64,000 nucleotides of DNA from Vallitaleaceae bacterium 9-2 (lineage in GTDB: Bacteria; Bacillota; Clostridia; Lachnospirales; Vallitaleaceae). The stretch spans positions 1,674,001 through 1,738,000 of the forward strand of contig CP121691.1 in assembly GCA_038396585.1 (NCBI GenBank), written 5' to 3'. The notes under the pieces were generated by a model, which had not been told where the DNA came from, made no database searches, and worked only from the letters and a program-made list of their open reading frames with translations. Shown piece by piece: positions 43,793 through 52,326 of this stretch. The position numbers and the translations under genes were made by a program. Positions within the stretch are counted from its first letter, which is position 1, and the number at the start of each line of letters is the position of its first letter.

Positions 43793-45136
43793 ATGGCATT
43801 CGAAAGTTTATCAGATAAATTTCAGAATATATTTGCGGGATTAAAACGTAAAGGAAAACTCAGTGAAGCAGATGTAAAAGCTGCTATGCGCGAAGTTAAG
43901 ATGGCTCTTCTTGAAGCGGATGTTAACTTTAAAGTGGTTAAGCAGTTTGTTAACAGCATCCGTGAACGAGCGATTGGCGTTGAAGTCTTGGATTCGTTGA
44001 CCCCTGGTCAACAAGTCATTAAAATTGTTAATGAAGAGATGGTCAAACTGATGGGTGATGAGACCGATGAAGGTTTGACATTTGCCAGTGAACCGCCAAC
44101 GATCTATATGATGGTTGGATTACAAGGGGCTGGTAAGACAACATCAACAGCAAAAATAGCAGGTCTTTTAAAGAAAAAAGGGAAAAAACCTTTATTGGTG
44201 GCTTGTGATATTTATCGACCGGCAGCTATTAAGCAATTGCAAGTTGTCGGTGGACAAATTGATGTTCCGGTCTTTGAGATGGGACAGAATAATCCTTTAG
44301 ACATTGCAAAAGCAGGAATTGAACATGGGAAAAAAAATGGCAATGATGTCATTATTCTAGATACAGCCGGACGTTTGCACATTGATGAAACGATGATGGG
44401 TGAACTAGTTGAGATCAAAACCACAGTAAATCCTCATCAAATTTTATTGGTTGTGGACGCAATGACAGGGCAAGATGCAGTTAATGTTGCCGAAACATTT
44501 AATGCACAGCTTGAAATTGATGGAGTGATCTTGACAAAATTGGATGGAGATACTCGAGGTGGTGCTGCTTTATCGGTAAAAGCTGTTACAGGTAAACCGA
44601 TTAAATTTGCTTGCGTTGGTGAAAAACTTACCGACGTAGAAATATTCCACGCCGATCGAATGGCATCACGTATTCTTGGCATGGGGGATGTACTTACGCT
44701 CATTGAAAAAGCAAGTGAATCCATTGACGAAGAAAAAGCCAAAGAAATGGAACGCAAGTTTAAAAAAGCGGAATTTTCGTTTGAAGATTTTTTAGATCAG
44801 ATGCAGCAAATTAAAAAAATGGGATCACTCAATGATCTTATGGGGATGATTCCTGGTATGGGACAACAGATGAAAAATGTCCAAGTCGATGAAAAAGAGC
44901 TTGCCAAGATGGAAGCGATGATTTTATCTATGACTCCGGCAGAACGCCAAAATCCTGATTTGATTAATGTGGCACGCAAAAAACGTATTGCAGCCGGGTC
45001 GGGTAATGAGATGGCAGCAGTCAACCGATTCATCAAACAATTTGAGCAATCCAAAAAAATGATGAAACAAATGAGTGGTATGATGAAAGGTAAAAAGGGT
45101 AAAAAAGGAATGTTTAATATGCCCTTTATGAAATAA
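43793..45136 (+). CDS. ffh: Signal recognition particle protein Ffh
   Basis: SRP54 GTPase that binds signal sequences on nascent chains together with SRP RNA. The 447 residues comprise the N domain, a G domain with GLQGAGKTTSTAKIA near 106-120, DTAGRLHIDE near 189 and TKLDGDTRGG near 245. The Met-rich M domain from about 300 ends MKQMSGMMKGKKGKKG and FNMPFMK. AAAGGA precedes the ATG. The SRP RNA gene is not in the window. Confidence 0.98.
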   Translation: MAFESLSDKFQNIFAGLKRKGKLSEADVKAAMREVKMALLEADVNFKVVKQFVNSIRERAIGVEVLDSLTPGQQVIKIVNEEMVKLMGDETDEGLTFASEPPTIYMMVGLQGAGKTTSTAKIAGLLKKKGKKPLLVACDIYRPAAIKQLQVVGGQIDVPVFEMGQNNPLDIAKAGIEHGKKNGNDVIILDTAGRLHIDETMMGELVEIKTTVNPHQILLVVDAMTGQDAVNVAETFNAQLEIDGVILTKLDGDTRGGAALSVKAVTGKPIKFACVGEKLTDVEIFHADRMASRILGMGDVLTLIEKASESIDEEKAKEMERKFKKAEFSFEDFLDQMQQIKKMGSLNDLMGMIPGMGQQMKNVQVDEKELAKMEAMILSMTPAERQNPDLINVARKKRIAAGSGNEMAAVNRFIKQFEQSKKMMKQMSGMMKGKKGKKGMFNMPFMK

Positions 45137-45212
45137 TACGGTATTAAGCAATTATGCTTTATATATATTCTTGATTGATAAAATCAAATTACTATAATAG
45201 GAGGTGAAAAAC

Positions 45213-45458
45213 ATGGCAGTAAGAATGAGATTGAAAAGAATGGGCGCTAAAAAAGCACCTTTTTATAGAATCGTAGTAGCTGATTCAAGATCACCAAGAG
45301 ATGGTAAGTTCATTGAGCAAGTAGGTTACTATAATCCTACAACTGAGCCTGCTGAAATCAAGGTTGACGAAGAAATCGCGAAAAAATGGCTTGCAACTGG
45401 AGCTCAACCTTCAGAAACAGTAAAAAAATTACTTAAAATTGCTGGTGTAACTGAGTAA
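45213..45458 (+). CDS. rpsP: 30S ribosomal protein S16
   Basis: Small-subunit protein of 81 residues with the start [20 protein letters not shown] and [11 protein letters not shown]. The ATG at 45213 follows AGGAGGTGA; a GTG at 45204 lies inside the ribosome site. TTGATT-N16-TATAAT at 45171-45198 looks like a promoter, but its transcript would begin inside the ribosome site, so I do not list it. Confidence 0.97.
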   Translation: MAVRMRLKRMGAKKAPFYRIVVADSRSPRDGKFIEQVGYYNPTTEPAEIKVDEEIAKKWLATGAQPSETVKKLLKIAGVTE

Positions 45459-45494
45459 TAGTGTCATTTGCCAAAAGGCAAGGAGGTTCAACTT

Positions 45495-45722
45495 ATGAAA
45501 GAACTTGTTGAAGTGATTGCAAAAGCACTTGTTGATAATCCTGATGCAGTTGAAGTTCGAGCCGTAGAAGGCGAAAAATCAACAGTACTTGAATTAAAAG
45601 TTGCTCCTGAAGATATGGGAAAAGTTATCGGCAAACAAGGTCGAATTGCTAAGGCAATTCGTACCGTTGTTAAGGCTGCAGCTACAAAATCTGATAAACG
45701 TGTTGTTGTTGAAATTATGTAG
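45495..45722 (+). CDS. khpA: KH-domain RNA-binding protein KhpA (YlqC)
   Basis: Small single-KH-domain protein of 75 residues. The GxxG-type loop is in [14 protein letters not shown] near 41-54. In streptococci KhpA pairs with KhpB to bind RNA and affect cell elongation. I chose ATG 45495 because AGGAGG lies 8 bases upstream. Position between rpsP and rimM is the conserved order. In B. subtilis ylqD follows; here the spacer holds a hairpin instead. Confidence 0.94.
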   Translation: MKELVEVIAKALVDNPDAVEVRAVEGEKSTVLELKVAPEDMGKVIGKQGRIAKAIRTVVKAAATKSDKRVVVEIM

Positions 45723-45767
45723 CGTAAATTTGATAAACATTTCCTATCATGTATCGCAGCTTAAACC

Positions 45768-45819
45768 AAGTACCAAAAGTATATCGTGTTGTGAACCGAT
45801 AAATACTTTTGGTACTTTT
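45768..45819 (+). terminator. Terminator-like hairpin between khpA and rimM
   Basis: Perfect 15-bp stem (45768-45782 with 45803-45817), a 20-base loop with a further ATCG/CGAT pairing, and a short TTTT end (45816-45819). It splits the usual rpsP-khpA-rimM-trmD operon. It may be a partial terminator or a processing site, since no promoter is evident in the 30 bases before rimM. Confidence 0.65.
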
Positions 45820-45849
45820 AGGATATAAAGAAAGTTTAGAGGTAGTTGA

Positions 45850-46359
45850 ATGGAGTATATCCAAATTGGAAAAGTAGCCAATACACATGGTGTACGAGGT
45901 GACTTGAAGATTTTTCCACTCACGGATGATATAACGCGATTTGAATTATTGGACCAGATTCGTATTGAAAATAACGGTCGAATTTACTCATGTACGATTA
46001 CAGGCGTTAAATATTTTAAAAATCTTGTGATTCTCCAACTCAAAGAAATCCAAGATATGAATGAAGCGTTGGCGCTTAAAGGAGGAACCGTATTGATTCC
46101 GATAGAACAAGCCCTTCCTCTTGCAGAAGATGAAAACTATATTTTTCAAATGATTGGTCTTGTTGCCCAAGAAGAAGATGGAACAAAGCTTGGTCCATTA
46201 ACGGATGTCATGCAAACAGGGGCACATGATATCTATGTTATTGATGATGGTAGTAAGCACGGGCTTATGATTCCGGCGACAAAAGAATTTATACGTGAAG
46301 TTAATGTAGACAAAGGTTACTTGATTGTGAAGTTAATTGAAGGATTGAAAGGGTTATAA
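45850..46359 (+). CDS. rimM: Ribosome maturation factor RimM
   Basis: Assists assembly of the 30S head and binds S19. The 169 residues comprise an N-terminal RimM beta barrel with IGKVANTHGVRGDLKIFPLTD at 6-26 and a C-terminal PRC-barrel half with MIPATKEFIREVN. GAGGTAGTTGA precedes the ATG. It is followed by trmD 1 base after its stop, which fits coupled translation. Confidence 0.95.
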   Translation: MEYIQIGKVANTHGVRGDLKIFPLTDDITRFELLDQIRIENNGRIYSCTITGVKYFKNLVILQLKEIQDMNEALALKGGTVLIPIEQALPLAEDENYIFQMIGLVAQEEDGTKLGPLTDVMQTGAHDIYVIDDGSKHGLMIPATKEFIREVNVDKGYLIVKLIEGLKGL

Positions 46360-46360
46360 T

Positions 46361-47107
46361 ATGAAATTCCATGTATTAACACTTTTCCCTGAACATATAG
46401 ATGAAGGTTTAAACAGTAGTATTATACGTCGGGCACGCGAAAATGGCCTCATTGACTTGAATTTAGTTAATATACGTGATTTTTCAAAAAATAAGCATAA
46501 AACTGTAGACGATTATCCTTATGGTGGCGGGGCAGGTATGGTGATGCAGCCCGGTCCGATTATAGATGCATATGCACATGTAAAAAAAGAGAACCCAAAA
46601 CTTAAGCGCGTGATTTATCTTTCGCCTCAGGGGCAGACGCTGAATCAAGAAAAAGTACTTGAACTGGCCAAAGAAGAGGAGCTTCTCTTTATTTGTGGAC
46701 ATTATGAAGGAATTGATGAACGTGTAATTGAGTCAATCGTTACAGAAGAACTCTCTATAGGGGATTATGTCTTGACGGGTGGAGAAATGGCTGCGATGGT
46801 TGTCATAGACGCTGTGAGCCGTCATGTTGACGGGGTGCTCTCCAACGCGGTATCAAAAGATATTGAATCCTTTGACAATGGACTGCTTGAATATCCACAA
46901 TACACGCGACCGGCTGACTATAATGGGCAAAAAGTTCCGGAGGTTTTATTATCGGGAAATCATCAAAAAATTGATGCATATCGACATGAGCAGGCTTTGC
47001 TTCGAACGGCAAAAAAACGACCGGATTTATTGGCACATGCAGAGCTTTCTAAAGAGGATAAAATCTTCTTAAAAAAAGCTTGTCATATAGACACAAATAT
47101 GTTATAG
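46361..47107 (+). CDS. trmD: tRNA (guanine-37-N1)-methyltransferase TrmD
   Basis: Makes m1G37 in tRNAs reading CNN codons, which prevents frameshifting. This SPOUT-class enzyme of 248 residues starts MKFHVLTLFPEH and has the trefoil-knot SAM site with CGHYEGIDERV near 111-121 and SIGDYVLTGGEMAAMVV near 132-148. The DAVSRHVDGVL segment is typical. It is translationally close to rimM. The promoter for rplS overlaps its stop codon. Confidence 0.97.
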   Translation: MKFHVLTLFPEHIDEGLNSSIIRRARENGLIDLNLVNIRDFSKNKHKTVDDYPYGGGAGMVMQPGPIIDAYAHVKKENPKLKRVIYLSPQGQTLNQEKVLELAKEEELLFICGHYEGIDERVIESIVTEELSIGDYVLTGGEMAAMVVIDAVSRHVDGVLSNAVSKDIESFDNGLLEYPQYTRPADYNGQKVPEVLLSGNHQKIDAYRHEQALLRTAKKRPDLLAHAELSKEDKIFLKKACHIDTNML

Positions 47108-47108
47108 T
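47080..47108 (+). promoter_or_regulatory. Promoter of rplS, overlapping the trmD stop
   Basis: TTGTCA (47080-47085), a 17-base spacer and TATAGT (47103-47108). The predicted transcript begins near 47115, at the start of the L19 leader. Confidence 0.7.
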
Positions 47109-47114
47109 ATGTAA

Positions 47115-47183
47115 CTGTGAGTACGGATGTTCCGCTGGTAAGACGTTTATTAAAGAACATCTATGATGGAAGGAGGTAGACTC
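47115..47183 (+). ncRNA. Ribosomal protein L19 leader (cis-regulatory RNA)
   Basis: The 70-base untranslated leader of rplS contains ACGGATGTTCCGCT and later AAAGAACATCTATGATGGA. GATGTTC (47126-47132) pairs with GAACATC (47155-47161) to close a stem over a 22-base internal region. L19 leaders in low-GC Gram-positives are known autoregulatory elements, and the position and sequence pattern fit. The family call is from memory of its features, not a covariance search. Confidence 0.6.
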
Positions 47184-47531
47184 ATGAACGCAATTATTAG
47201 AGAAATTGAACAAGAACAAATCAGAACAGATATTGCTGATTTTAATCCTGGAGATACAATTCGTGTTTACGCTAAGATTAAAGAAGGTACACGCGAGAGA
47301 GTTCAGATGTTTGAAGGAACAGTTCTTAAGAGACAAAACGGCGGCAATAGAGAGACATTTACAGTACGTAGAATCTCTTATGGCGTAGGTGTTGAAAAAA
47401 CTTGGCCTTTACATTCTCCAAATCTTGATCGTATCGAAGTGATTCGCCGTGGTAAAGTTCGACGTGCAAGACTTCACTACTTACGAGACAGAATCGGTAA
47501 GAAAGCAAAAGTTAAAGAAAAAATGTCATAA
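47184..47531 (+). CDS. rplS: 50S ribosomal protein L19
   Basis: Large-subunit protein at the interface with the 30S subunit. The 115 residues include [29 protein letters not shown] and a C-terminal [17 protein letters not shown]. The ATG at 47184 follows AAGGAGGTAG. It has its own promoter and leader, followed by a strong terminator, so it forms a single-gene unit. Confidence 0.97.
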   Translation: MNAIIREIEQEQIRTDIADFNPGDTIRVYAKIKEGTRERVQMFEGTVLKRQNGGNRETFTVRRISYGVGVEKTWPLHSPNLDRIEVIRRGKVRRARLHYLRDRIGKKAKVKEKMS

Positions 47532-47543
47532 AAGAGTTATTGA

Positions 47544-47572
47544 AAAAGAGCTATGCAATAGCTCTTTTTTTA
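47544..47572 (+). terminator. Rho-independent terminator after rplS
   Basis: Perfect 12-bp stem (47544-47555 with 47559-47570), GCA loop and a T7 run. Confidence 0.9.
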
Positions 47573-47629
47573 ATGTTCGTAATATGGTATTATGTAGTAG
47601 ACAAAAAATTAACGGATGGAGGAATTGCG

Positions 47630-48175
47630 ATGAAAGAAAATAAACTTCTTGGAGAAGTAAAAACACTTGTCAAAGATATTCTTATCGTTATTGTAGGTGT
47701 CTTTCTGGTTAGTTCCTTTATCGCCCAACCAACAACAGTTGAAGGAAATTCCATGTTACCAACCCTTTATGACGCAGACCAATTGATTATAGAAAAACTA
47801 AGCCAAAACTTTAGACCTTTTGAACGTTATGATATTGTTGTTTTTCCATATAACAGTGATCGGAGTAAATTTTACATTAAGCGAATTATAGGTTTGCCGG
47901 GTGAAGAAGTGAATATAAAAGGTGGAAAAGTACTTATTAATAACGCAGAACTACAAGAGCCGATTATTCTAGAAACCATTAAGGATTTAGGGACACAGCA
48001 GTATCCGGTGCTTATTCCGGAACATACGTATTTTGTTATGGGTGATAATAGAAATCACAGTCGAGACAGTCGCTATCTAGATGTAGGGTTGATTAAAGAA
48101 GAAGATATTGTTGGTAAAGGTTTTTTAAGGATATATCCATTTTCAAATTTTGGATTTTTAAAAATAAAAGAATGA
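47630..48175 (+). CDS. lepB: Signal peptidase I
   Basis: Membrane protease that removes signal peptides from exported proteins. The 181 residues have one N-terminal membrane helix (about 14-33), the nucleophile Ser41 in EGNSMLPTL, the general base Lys84 in YIKRIIGLPGE, and MGDNRNHSRDSR near 142-153. The ATG at 47630 follows GGAGGAA. An in-frame upstream start at 47540 would require reading through the rplS terminator. It lies between rplS and rbgA, as in many Clostridia. Confidence 0.95.
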   Translation: MKENKLLGEVKTLVKDILIVIVGVFLVSSFIAQPTTVEGNSMLPTLYDADQLIIEKLSQNFRPFERYDIVVFPYNSDRSKFYIKRIIGLPGEEVNIKGGKVLINNAELQEPIILETIKDLGTQQYPVLIPEHTYFVMGDNRNHSRDSRYLDVGLIKEEDIVGKGFLRIYPFSNFGFLKIKE

Positions 48176-48191
48176 ACATGAAGGAGAACAA

Positions 48192-49061
48192 ATGAATATA
48201 CAATGGTACCCAGGACACATGACCAAAGCAAAGCGAATGATGCAAGAGAGCATAAAACTAATTGATTGTGTGGTTGAGCTCTTAGATGCAAGAATACCTA
48301 TCAGTAGTCAAAATCCCGACTTACCTAAAATAGCCAATGGTAAACCACGGTTAATCTTACTCACCAAAATGGATTTGGCTGATCCAAACCAAACACACCA
48401 GTGGGTTGAGTATTTTAAAGCCCAAGGAATCGTTGCAATGCCTGTAAATGCAAGAGATGGACAAAACATGAATAAAGTTATTCCACAAATTCATGAAGTA
48501 TGTAAGGAAAGAATTGAGCGCAATAAAAAAAGAGGGTTAATTAACAAACCATTGCGAATTATGGTTGCAGGTATACCCAATGTGGGCAAGTCCACCTTTA
48601 TCAATAAGCTTGTTGGAAAATCAAGTACCAAAACCGGGAATAAACCGGGCGTCACCAAAGGGAAACAATGGATTAAAATCAAAAAAGGATTAGAGCTTTT
48701 GGATACTCCGGGTATCTTATGGCCTAGATTTGAAGACCAAACCGTTGGTGCGCATTTGGCATTTGTAGGGAGTATAAAAGATGACATATTAGATACTACA
48801 GCATTGGCATATGAATTAATTAGTCATTTAATGCAGTTATATCCAAGTGCATTAAAAGAGGCATTTCCAAATGTTGAATTTATGGAGGGTGATGAGCTAA
48901 AACCCGCCTATCAATTATTGGAAGCATTTGCAATAGACCGACACTTTCTACAAGAAAAAAATTCGCCAGACACAAATCGAATGGGGAAAAACATTCTAGA
49001 TGATTTTCGTGCAGGACGCTTTGGCAGAATGTCTATCGACATAATACCAAGTCAAGTGTAA
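48192..49061 (+). CDS. rbgA: Ribosome biogenesis GTPase RbgA (YlqF)
   Basis: Needed for late 50S assembly, including uL16 incorporation in Bacillus. This circularly permuted GTPase of 289 residues starts IQWYPGHMTKAKRMM. Motifs run in permuted order: LTKMDL (G4) near 57, then PVNARDG (G5), GIPNVGKST (G1) near 128-136, and DTPGILWPRF (G3) near 175. AAGGAGAAC precedes the ATG. It is 16 bases after lepB. Confidence 0.96.
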   Translation: MNIQWYPGHMTKAKRMMQESIKLIDCVVELLDARIPISSQNPDLPKIANGKPRLILLTKMDLADPNQTHQWVEYFKAQGIVAMPVNARDGQNMNKVIPQIHEVCKERIERNKKRGLINKPLRIMVAGIPNVGKSTFINKLVGKSSTKTGNKPGVTKGKQWIKIKKGLELLDTPGILWPRFEDQTVGAHLAFVGSIKDDILDTTALAYELISHLMQLYPSALKEAFPNVEFMEGDELKPAYQLLEAFAIDRHFLQEKNSPDTNRMGKNILDDFRAGRFGRMSIDIIPSQV

Positions 49062-49101
49062 TTGCACATATAAATTTAAGAGAGAAAAGGAGAGCTACAG
49101 G

Positions 49102-50310
49102 ATGGGAAATAAAACAATAAAAAAAGTTGTAATCATTGGTAATGGTATTGCTGGAGTTACAGCAGCAGAGACAATTCGTAAAGAGGACAACGAAGTTGAG
49201 ATCATCATCATTGATAGAGAGAACTATCCGGTATATTATAAACCGATGTTATCAAAGTTTATAGGACAAGACAAACTTCCGGGAGCTTTTTTTGTTCGAA
49301 AAGAAACGTGGTATGAAGAAAATAATATTCAGTGGTTGAGAGAACATGAAGTGACATCTATTAATGATGACGCAAGGGAACTTGTAGTGTCAAATGGAAA
49401 AGAAAGTCGTTCGATAGTATATGATAAGCTGATTATCGCCACGGGAAGCTATTGTTTTGTTCCACCTATTGAAAATAATCATTTGGACAATGTATTTACA
49501 CTGCGTACTTATGATGATGCACTTCACATTAAAGAGGTCATGAAAGAGCATAAAAAAGCGACCGTTATTGGCGGAGGATTGCTTGGTTTAGAGTTAGCTG
49601 CACAACTGTATCAAGCAGGTATGGAAGTAACGGTGGTTGAGATTATGGAACGCTTATTGCCTAGACAACTTGATCAAAAGGGGGCAGAAATTCTAGAAAA
49701 CGTATTTGATGTGGAGCGAATGAATGTGCTCAAGGCAACAGGGGTAAAGCGCCTTATTGGGGAAGATAAGGTAACAGGAGTTGAGACGCTTGATGGACGG
49801 ATGATAGAATCTGATCTTGTAATGATATCCGCTGGTGTGCGTATTGATCCGAAGCTGGCACAGATGGCAGGTGTTGATTTTGACAAAGCGATTATTGTCA
49901 ATGAATATATGCAGACGAGTAAAGAACATATCTATGCATGTGGAGATTGTGCTTGCTTTGAAGGGCATAACTTTGCCATATGGCCAGAAGCGATTTCACA
50001 GGGGCAAATAGCAGGGGCTAATGCGATCGGACAACAGCAAGTGTATGAAAACTTTGTGCCATCAACTATTTTGCATGCCATGGGACTTAACATTTTTTCA
50101 ATAGGTGAAATGGATGTTGATGAAGATGAAGAAGGCATTGCAATTTTAAATTATGAAGAAAAACATGCCGGCGTTTATAAGCGTATGAATTTTAAAGATA
50201 AAAACCTGATAGGTGGCATTTTAGTTAATGACCAACGTAAAGCGAAGTTTTTAATTAAGGGAATGAAAGTAGAGACCACATTGGCAGATTTATATGAGGT
50301 GCTTGAATAA
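49102..50310 (+). CDS. NAD(P)/FAD-dependent oxidoreductase (rubredoxin/nitrite reductase-like)
   Basis: Two-dinucleotide-binding flavoprotein of 402 residues. The FAD site is IIGNGIAGVTAAETIRK (9-25 region). A second Rossmann site for NAD(P)H is ATVIGGGLLGLELAAQL near 154. The FAD-ribityl motif is IYACGDCACFEGH near 276. The C-terminal domain resembles that of NADH-rubredoxin oxidoreductases (KHAGVYKRMNFKDKNLIGG). There is no redox CxxC like that of disulfide reductases. In anaerobes this family often reduces rubredoxin for oxygen detoxification, but the partner is not encoded nearby. AAAGGAGAGC precedes the ATG. It overlaps the next gene by 1 base. Confidence 0.88.
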   Translation: MGNKTIKKVVIIGNGIAGVTAAETIRKEDNEVEIIIIDRENYPVYYKPMLSKFIGQDKLPGAFFVRKETWYEENNIQWLREHEVTSINDDARELVVSNGKESRSIVYDKLIIATGSYCFVPPIENNHLDNVFTLRTYDDALHIKEVMKEHKKATVIGGGLLGLELAAQLYQAGMEVTVVEIMERLLPRQLDQKGAEILENVFDVERMNVLKATGVKRLIGEDKVTGVETLDGRMIESDLVMISAGVRIDPKLAQMAGVDFDKAIIVNEYMQTSKEHIYACGDCACFEGHNFAIWPEAISQGQIAGANAIGQQQVYENFVPSTILHAMGLNIFSIGEMDVDEDEEGIAILNYEEKHAGVYKRMNFKDKNLIGGILVNDQRKAKFLIKGMKVETTLADLYEVLE

Positions 50311-51002
50311 TGACAGAGACAGACTTGTATGCCCCTGTGCAAAAGTATTTTGCGCAATTAGGTTATACAATTGATGCTGAGGTTAAGGATCTGGATGTGC
50401 TTTGTATTCGTGAAGAACAAAGTGTTGTGATTGAATTGAAAAATGAGCTGAATCTAAAAGTAATTACCCAAAGTGCTTTACGTCAAAAAATGTTTGACTG
50501 GGTATATGTTGCGATATGGACGCCTAAAAATATGCGACAGCAAGCATTTAAGGACAAGGTGTATCTTTTAAAGCGTTTAGGCATAGGGCTGATTCTGGTT
50601 TCGCCGCATGCATTGAGCGTCGATATTTATCATGAACCTATGATGCATCCGATTGAAGAGTATCAACGCAGGAATCGCAAGAAAAAAAAGAAGATAATCG
50701 AGGAATTAAAAAAACGCAGGACGCACATGAATATCGGGGGAACCCATCGAAAAAAAATCATAACTGCTTATAAAGAAGATGCCTTAATTATATTAGATTA
50801 TTTAAAAAAACATGAGTCTATGCCCCTCTCTCAAATAACTCAAGACACGCAAATCAAACGTACAGGAACAATTGTACAAAAAAACTTCTATGGTTGGTTT
50901 AAGCGAGTTCAAAGAGGGGTCTATGCCCTTACAGATGTTGGACTAGATGCCCACGAAGAATATACTCACGTCATTGCTAAAATACGAAATGCTGATCAAT
51001 AA
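50310..51002 (+). CDS. DUF2161-family PD-(D/E)XK nuclease-fold protein
   Basis: Uncharacterised 230-residue protein. The N-terminal half has a nuclease-like fold: Asp29 in EVKDLDVLCI and the E-x-K pair Glu42/Lys44 in VVIELKNEL. A Gln in the following helix (VITQSALRQK) is typical of PD-(D/E)XK enzymes. A basic linker (RRNRKKKKK) precedes a winged-helix-like C-terminal domain (about 150-225). Its substrate is unknown. The ATG overlaps the stop of the FAD oxidoreductase gene (TAATG), which indicates coupling to it. Confidence 0.8.
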   Translation: MTETDLYAPVQKYFAQLGYTIDAEVKDLDVLCIREEQSVVIELKNELNLKVITQSALRQKMFDWVYVAIWTPKNMRQQAFKDKVYLLKRLGIGLILVSPHALSVDIYHEPMMHPIEEYQRRNRKKKKKIIEELKKRRTHMNIGGTHRKKIITAYKEDALIILDYLKKHESMPLSQITQDTQIKRTGTIVQKNFYGWFKRVQRGVYALTDVGLDAHEEYTHVIAKIRNADQ

Positions 51003-51012
51003 TGGAGCGAAT

Positions 51013-52221
51013 ATGAATATAATAACTTTAGATGATTTTTATGATGCAAAACAGATGGTTGACAAGATTATCAAAAAAACGCCACTTATGTATTCGGATT
51101 TTTATAGTCAAGAATATGATGCGGATATATATTTGAAGCCTGAAAACCTGCAACGTACAGGGGCATTCAAGATTCGTGGGGCATATAACAAAATAATCCG
51201 GTTAACAGAAGAAGAAAAAAAGAAAGGGCTGATTGCTTCGAGTGCAGGCAATCATGCGCAGGGAGTTGCCCTGGCGGCAAAGGCCTGTGGTGTAAAAGCC
51301 ACCATTGTTATGCCTTCAAACACCCCTTTAATTAAAGTTGAGGCGACTAAAAAGTACGGAGCAAATGTTATTTTATCAGGTGAGTGCTATGATGATGCTT
51401 TTCGGGAGGCAAAATCATTAGAAGAAAAGTATGGATATACCTTTATCCACCCATTTGATGATGATGACATTATATTAGGACAGGGAACGATTGCTCTTGA
51501 GATATTGGAAGAGATGCCAACAACAGATATTCTTATTGTACCCATTGGAGGCGGTGGATTAATCAGTGGTATAGCCATGGCAGCAAAGCTGATAAAGCCA
51601 GAGATTGAAGTTATCGGAGTAGAGCCCCAAGGAGCACAAACCCTTAGAAATTCAATTAAAAATGGCCATATCGTTGAGCTGAAAAATGTCAATACAATAG
51701 CAGAAGGCGTTGCAGTCAAACGAAGTGGGATAAAAACTTTCGAATATGTAAAGCAGTATGTGGATCGTATTGTGACAGTTAATGATGTTAATATTATGGA
51801 AGCTTTTTTACTTGTAGCAGAAAAAGAAAAAGTGATTGCAGAAAATGCAGGTGTGTTGTCGGTTGCAGCTTTACGTAAACTTGATGTAAAAGGGAAAACC
51901 GTGGTATCTTTGATTAGTGGTGGAAATATAGACGTGGTTACAATATCTGAATTGATTAGTCGTGGACTTGTCGTTAGGGGACGAGTGTTCTGTTTTTCAG
52001 TAGAGCTATCGGACACACCGGGACAATTACAGATGATTGCAAGTATCTTATCAGAAGTTGGAGCTAATATCATTCAGCTAGACCATAACCAATTTAAAAC
52101 GGTTGATCGCTTTAAGCGGGTGCACTTGGAAGTTACATGTGAGACCAATGGAAAACGTCACGTTGCTCAGATAAAACGTGCGTTAAGGCAAAAAGGTTAT
52201 GATGTAAAAGTTGTCTATTAA
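51013..52221 (+). CDS. ilvA: Threonine ammonia-lyase
   Basis: PLP enzyme that deaminates threonine to 2-oxobutanoate, the first step toward isoleucine or a catabolic route. PLP binds Lys53 in GAFKIRGAYNK (50-60). The phosphate-binding loop is GGGGLISG near 183, and SSAGNHAQG is near 77. A C-terminal ACT domain lies at about 328-402 (FSVELSDTPGQLQM). At 402 residues it is the single-ACT type found in catabolic and many Gram-positive enzymes, so the biosynthetic role is not certain. The ATG at 51013 follows TGGAGCGA; an earlier in-frame start would run deep into the preceding gene. Confidence 0.93.
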   Translation: MNIITLDDFYDAKQMVDKIIKKTPLMYSDFYSQEYDADIYLKPENLQRTGAFKIRGAYNKIIRLTEEEKKKGLIASSAGNHAQGVALAAKACGVKATIVMPSNTPLIKVEATKKYGANVILSGECYDDAFREAKSLEEKYGYTFIHPFDDDDIILGQGTIALEILEEMPTTDILIVPIGGGGLISGIAMAAKLIKPEIEVIGVEPQGAQTLRNSIKNGHIVELKNVNTIAEGVAVKRSGIKTFEYVKQYVDRIVTVNDVNIMEAFLLVAEKEKVIAENAGVLSVAALRKLDVKGKTVVSLISGGNIDVVTISELISRGLVVRGRVFCFSVELSDTPGQLQMIASILSEVGANIIQLDHNQFKTVDRFKRVHLEVTCETNGKRHVAQIKRALRQKGYDVKVVY

Positions 52222-52271
52222 GTTTAGCTTAAGTTAATTCCTTTGAAAAGTGTAGAATATTCTAAAAACTG

Positions 52272-52285
52272 TGATATAATATAAT
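52272..52285 (+). promoter_or_regulatory. Extended -10 promoter of the LysM nucleotidase gene
   Basis: TGATATAAT (52272-52280) is an extended -10, followed by an overlapping second TATAAT (52280-52285). No good -35 is visible. It lies about 42-47 bases before the TTG start. Confidence 0.5.
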
Positions 52286-52326
52286 GGTTAACACAAATAG
52301 AATACTTACAAAAGGAGGAGTTTTTT

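Noticed and set aside
45171-45198. TTGATT-N16-TATAAT before rpsP
   Set aside because: The transcript would begin inside the rpsP ribosome site, leaving no usable leader.
51387-52073. Long minus-strand open frame opposite ilvA
   Set aside because: It is antisense to a conserved PLP enzyme and shows a low-complexity Ser/Thr/Ile/Phe composition, typical of a shadow frame.
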